From: Amoebidium appalachense
Taxonomy: Eukaryota; Ichthyosporea
DNA length: 64,000 nucleotides
Assembly (NCBI GenBank): GCA_963693365.1
Contig: CAVNZM010000005.1
Span: 4,712,001 to 4,776,000 of the forward strand
Direction of reading: 5' to 3'
This document shows, one piece after another, positions 49,341-64,000 of this stretch (position 1 is the first letter of the stretch; each line of letters starts with the position of its first letter). A program made the translations under genes and the position numbers. The notes beneath the pieces are model-generated. The model made no database searches and was not told where the DNA came from. It saw only the letters and a program-made list of their open reading frames with translations.

Positions 49341-50417
49341 CTACATATGGGCAACTCCAGCCGGCCTAAACTTCTTCTCCAGCTCCACTATTCTATCAAC
49401 TACAATCCTAGCAGACGGGCGGTCGCAACTGTTCACAGCCAACAAATCCAACAACAAACTCCTGACATCCGCGTTTATTTTCTTCCACACAAGCGCCATT
49501 TTCTCTGTGCACCTTCCCTCCACATGCATCCTAAACCCTTCATCCGTCTCCACGTATGCACGCAGCCACGGGAACGAGCCAGTCAACATTGCAAACAGTA
49601 CGATGCCTCCGGAAAACACGTCGCTCTTTGTAAGGTCCGTGCACGTGTTGTTTAGCAATTCTGGGGCCATATACTGGGGTGTTCCTGCTTTGTTCTTTTG
49701 ACAACTTAACACATCTTGCTGTGTGGTGGAGAGCCCAAAGTCAATAAGTTTCAGTGTTTTACCCTCCGCTGAAACCACGCAGTTGTCGCATTTTACGTCG
49801 CAGTGTGCGTATCCGAGCGAGTGAATATGTTCGAGGGCCGTAAACAGTTGCCGAGCGTAGGACAAAGCGCGTGGGAGAGTAAAAACACCCACGGTTTGAA
49901 GTGCATGTAGTAGGTCTCCGCCTTCACAGTATTCCATAACGAAAATATATTCGTCATTCTCGGCGTCGTGTGCGATTTTTTGTAGTTGAACTATGTTTTC
50001 GTGGGGAGTTTGGGACAAGGTTGTGTGTATTTCAATTTCTCGCTCGAGCTCAGCTGCGTTTTTGCTTGTGTTTGCAACGTGTTTCAAAACAACATAATCA
50101 CACGTGAGAATGTTTATGGCAATATCTATGTATCCAAACCCACCCTCTGCCGCATGCGCTTGCACAACGGCAAACTGTGTGCGCAGATGTGCAGCGGGCG
50201 TTTTCACGTGCTCTTTCGTTGGGTTAGTAGGATGCCTTTCGTCTGAACTGATGCTGTTTTCGTTGTTGCAAGTGGTTGACTCGAGTTCTTTCTCCCACTT
50301 GCACAAAAGTGTTTGTATGGGCTCTGTGCCTAGTCTACCTTGTGTTTGTTTTTTAGTTTTTTTCCCATCGCCCATAAGCAGCTTTATGGGCTTTGAAAGG
50401 TAAGAAGGGAGCCTCAT
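49341..50417 (-). CDS. Intronless Ser/Thr protein kinase (358 aa)
   Basis: One open frame from ATG 50415-50417. A non-conserved, Lys- and Thr-rich N-terminus of about 85 residues precedes the kinase domain: a glycine-rich loop region (AEGGFGYIDIA), YVVLK (K112), a helix-C Glu (about 127), hinge MEYCEGGDLL, catalytic loop AHCDVKCDN with HCD in place of HRD (D207, N212), IDFGLS (D226) and YMAPEL (251-254), then FAMLTGSFPW and a closing DRPSA. Active-site residues are intact apart from the HRD arginine, so activity is likely but may not depend on activation-loop phosphorylation. Length, domain layout and the (G)xxPW segment resemble the five-exon kinase at 1691-4910. Lack of introns suggests a retrocopy or an unrelated intronless gene. 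Family: SNF1/CAMK or SBK-like, uncertain. Confidence 0.85.
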   Translation of the reverse strand: MRLPSYLSKPIKLLMGDGKKTKKQTQGRLGTEPIQTLLCKWEKELESTTCNNENSISSDERHPTNPTKEHVKTPAAHLRTQFAVVQAHAAEGGFGYIDIAINILTCDYVVLKHVANTSKNAAELEREIEIHTTLSQTPHENIVQLQKIAHDAENDEYIFVMEYCEGGDLLHALQTVGVFTLPRALSYARQLFTALEHIHSLGYAHCDVKCDNCVVSAEGKTLKLIDFGLSTTQQDVLSCQKNKAGTPQYMAPELLNNTCTDLTKSDVFSGGIVLFAMLTGSFPWLRAYVETDEGFRMHVEGRCTEKMALVWKKINADVRSLLLDLLAVNSCDRPSARIVVDRIVELEKKFRPAGVAHM

Positions 50418-52448
50418 TTCACACTACCTATCTACAACCTTATTTATTCTACACCGAATGGGTTGCGAAGATACACAAGCACATATAATTTAAATATCTC
50501 ACCTAACAACACATTACACAGTTTTAGCTAAGAAAGGTAGTTTTGGGTTGATAGGTTGCTAAGTTGTGATGTGAACAGCGTGTCGCCGCGAGCGTCCTGC
50601 TGTTGTTAGGCTGGCAACGTGTTGTGTTTGAGCTGTGCACATGTGAACTTGTGTGAACACGAATAGATCCGCGGAGCCGCACGCCAGAAATGATTCGCCA
50701 ATATCTCGAATAGATCTCTTCGACCAGCCAAGTCGAAAAACGATTGGTCCGTGAGTTGGCCTCGGAATGTTTGGGAGATAGTGACTCGGACCCAGGAAAG
50801 TCACGACTTCAACGTCCAGGAATCAGGATAGCACTACAATAGTTCGGAGTTCCCATTGGAATTTGTCTGCGTAACCTTATAAGGCTGGCCTGCTCTTGCC
50901 TGCAAGATTCGGATCATCTGATTGGCCTCACTTTCCGAAAGGGCTAGGGTAACGGCTGCCCTCACCCGATCGGGGCCGAGACGCAAATATAATGGCTCTG
51001 AGGTGCATGTTTCACTCGTTTTTACTTCGAAAACCGGCTTTGGTTCATTATGAAAAAGTTGTCGGAAATAAAAAAACGCGTAATAATGACATAGGGTGTC
51101 GGGGATGTCCGACGCGTCCTCCTTCATCGTCAAAATCGGCCAAAATCCGTCCGGCTATGCCTCCGACTGTCAGGGCCTTGGCCGATCGCCTATGACAAAA
51201 TCATAGCTAGTTGTTTCTAGTTTTCACCATAAAATAAGCGGCGGACACCCCATGTTGCTTATACAATAAATGTAGCTCTTCTCCCAGCCCTTCATTACGT
51301 CATCGCATTTTTTCGGAGCGTAGCAAAAACATAAGAAAATTTACATAAGCAGTCCGAACTAGTGTATAGTCGGTCACTCCTGAGTGCTGTTGATCTTCGG
51401 CCTGCGTTTTTTTTTTTTTTTTTTTTTTTTTTTGTCGCCGTCCCGTGGCGTAGTAGTGCCCGGCCACTTACGTAAGCCAGTGGGTACATATCCTTGGAGA
51501 CTACGTCCAGGAGGACATCACGCACGTCTACTCGTGAAGGACGCCCGTGATGCACGGCGCACAGATCAACTCATACGTAAACTTCCCCGCAAGCCGAATA
51601 ATTTTCTTGCTCTACGCGTCATCCCCTAGCTAGTGTCGGACAGAGTCGAGTTACCACCTGGTCCACCACCACCACCACCGGTAGCTGTCTAGCTTAGGTT
51701 TTCTTTTTTCTTTCTTTCTTTTCTGTTTTTTATTTTTTATTTTTGTTTTTTTTTTATTTTTTTATTTTTTTTATGTTTGTGTATATGTGTGTGTTGTTTC
51801 CCTCTCTGAAAACGTATTCAATGAAAAAGTAAATCCAGACAGGTTAAACGACAGCACTAGGCTGCCGTGCAATCACTTCTTGACAGTATTTGGGTCTTAG
51901 CTTACTGCTTTTGCTCGAGTATGTGTATGGCACCATTATGATAATGGCAATGAATGATCCATGCAGTAATTACCACCGGGTGTACAAGCAGGCGCCAACC
52001 CCTTTACAGTGCACATACGTCACGAAAGGCACGGTCAAGCTGATAACGAAAGGGCCGGAGATTGAGGATCCCATTAGCACTTCGCCTGTGTACGTGCCTG
52101 GTCTGCTAAACAGGATTGAAGAATTGCTTGGCAATGCTACTGAAGGTTTTCAGCAGGTTTATTCGGTCCATATCCACATGACACTGGCTGCTTTATTATC
52201 ATTCTCTTGCACTATGCATGCTATGTCAACCATTACCTACTCCAGTTAAAAACAACAATATTTTATATATACTTATGGATATGATTTTGCACAATGTCTA
52301 CTTGCGCCTCTTGCAACCATTGCACTTGTATTTAAGGCCAAATCCGATAGACCGCCCTCTTTAACAACACAAATCACCCATCACCGTCACATAGCCTTCA
52401 AACTCTTTCTTTCAACAAACCCAAACAGAGCACATGGTGATGTGTGAT
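50418..52448. other. Between the kinase and dynamin genes; no clear gene
   Basis: A short frame at 50834-51133 (-) and a patch at 51430-51640 look compositionally coding, but were not recognised and may be decayed mobile-element pieces. T21 lies at 51410-51433 and T/A-rich DNA at 51700-51770. On the minus strand, AATAAA (plus-strand TTTATT at 52158-52163 and 52192-52197) lies 250-290 bases past the dynamin stop codon and may be its polyadenylation signal. Confidence 0.4.
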
Positions 52449-63242
<10,794 letters not shown>

Positions 63243-63381
63243 CTGTGTGGGGAAAGTTGGTGAATGGGGTGAGTGAGTTAAGTTACGTCGTAAGAGTTGA
63301 GTGCATGTGTGGGTGAGTTAAGTTACGTCGTAAGGGTTGAATGCATGTGTGGGAGAGTTTTTCGTTTTTTTTTTTTTTTTT

Positions 63382-63412
<31 letters not shown>

Positions 63413-63673
63413 GGGGGGGAAATGAAAATGAGAGTTCTAAGCAAAAACGAGATAAACGAGATGCATACTCAAGAAGTGGCAACTAACTAGCCATGCAGGG
63501 CAGGGAATAAGCGCCAGGTAAGGGGTGGGTGGGTGGGGGTTTGGGGGGAGGTTCTGGGGGGAGTATGTTTGGGAATCATTGAAAGAAATCGACTTTGCCT
63601 TCTCCTTAATTGAATATTGCTTTTTGACCTATCAACCCTTCTCCCCTCTCCCTTCCCCCCATACCCCCGTCCC

Positions 63674-63709
<36 letters not shown>

Positions 63710-64000
63710 CCCCCAAAACCATCCCTACTCGTGCCGGGCAAAATAGATGTATTCCGTAGAAGGAGAAATTAGACACGCAAAGTAGGCATATGCATGAGAG
63801 TGTGAGACATGAGAGCGTCTGGGTGGTGTCCATGTGTGTCGGCATGGGAAGGAGCCAGGAAAACGAGAAAAGAATTGAAAGGAGAGAGGGGGGGGGGGGG
63901 GGGGAGGGGGGGGAGGGGGGGGGGGGAGGGGGGGGGGGGAGGGAGTTATAATTTAAAGGCATGCATGCCTATGTCAACCAGTCTGCCTGAAATTAAGCCC
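63243..64000. other. Dynamin intron running off the window
   Basis: No dynamin exon was recognised here. GTGGGTGAGTTAAGTTACGTCGTAAG-type sequence repeats at 63266 and 63310 (period 43), then T27-G29 at 63365-63419, C34 at 63674-63707 and G-runs at 63890-63940. Upstream G-domain exons should lie beyond 64000. Confidence 0.6.

Noticed and set aside
50834-51133. 99-residue frame on the minus strand
   Set aside because: Not recognised and without splice or context support; could be a mobile-element scrap.
51890-52249. Open frame (+) containing a plausible-looking 60-residue segment followed by a GT donor
   Set aside because: No family recognised, no partner exon found, and it overlaps the likely 3' UTR of the dynamin gene on the opposite strand.

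Overview
Eukaryotic, almost certainly metazoan, nuclear DNA. Genes are split by GT-AG introns. The families present (a PRD-containing classical dynamin, a THAP-domain transposase, a SLIP-GC-like large GTPase, chromodomain Gypsy and APE-type LINE elements) point to an invertebrate animal, perhaps a marine lophotrochozoan or mollusc; the species is an inference and not fixed by the sequence. Introns and spacers are saturated with very long poly-C/poly-G runs, (CA)n/(GT)n tracts and compound C(n)(CA)n repeats, which create most of the long but meaningless Pro/Gly/Cys-Val/His-Thr reading frames.

Layout. 1691-4910 (+): a five-exon protein kinase gene of about 360 aa. 6788-10228: a DNA transposon with TTAA at both ends and matching terminal inverted repeats, carrying a decayed EXO1/XPG-like flap nuclease (+) and a THAP plus DDE-tail transposase (-). 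About 13300-28000: a long LINE on the minus strand (ORF1, then ORF2 with APE endonuclease and RT), interrupted inside ORF2 by a chromodomain-bearing Gypsy LTR retrotransposon. The insertion site is marked by the 5-bp duplication AGACC. The left side is unusual: a solo LTR with both AGACC copies, followed by a second copy of 1.3 kb of the right-hand LINE flank, runs straight into a 5'-truncated LTR of the full-length element. This looks like two alleles (solo LTR and full-length) joined by rearrangement or by assembly.

29659-46491 (+): a 17-exon gene for a ~1230-aa dynamin-superfamily GTPase resembling nuclear GTPase SLIP-GC, with a P-loop, a DLPG G3 motif, acidic stretches and a basic NLS-like tail. 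All intron phases are compatible, but two coding poly-C tracts (exons 10 and 11) need compensating one-base changes, and exon 16 lies in a perfect 125-bp inverted repeat. 49341-50417 (-): an intronless 358-aa kinase resembling the first. 52449-63242 (-): the last 14 exons (599 aa) of a classical dynamin: end of the G-domain region, middle domain, PH domain, GED and a proline-rich tail; the N-terminal GTPase exons lie beyond position 64000.

The host genes do not form an evident pathway, though two dynamin-superfamily genes and two similar kinases share this 64 kb. The most novel-looking unit is the nuclease-carrying TTAA/TIR transposon; the most structurally odd are the LTR/LINE chimera and the exon-spanning palindrome.
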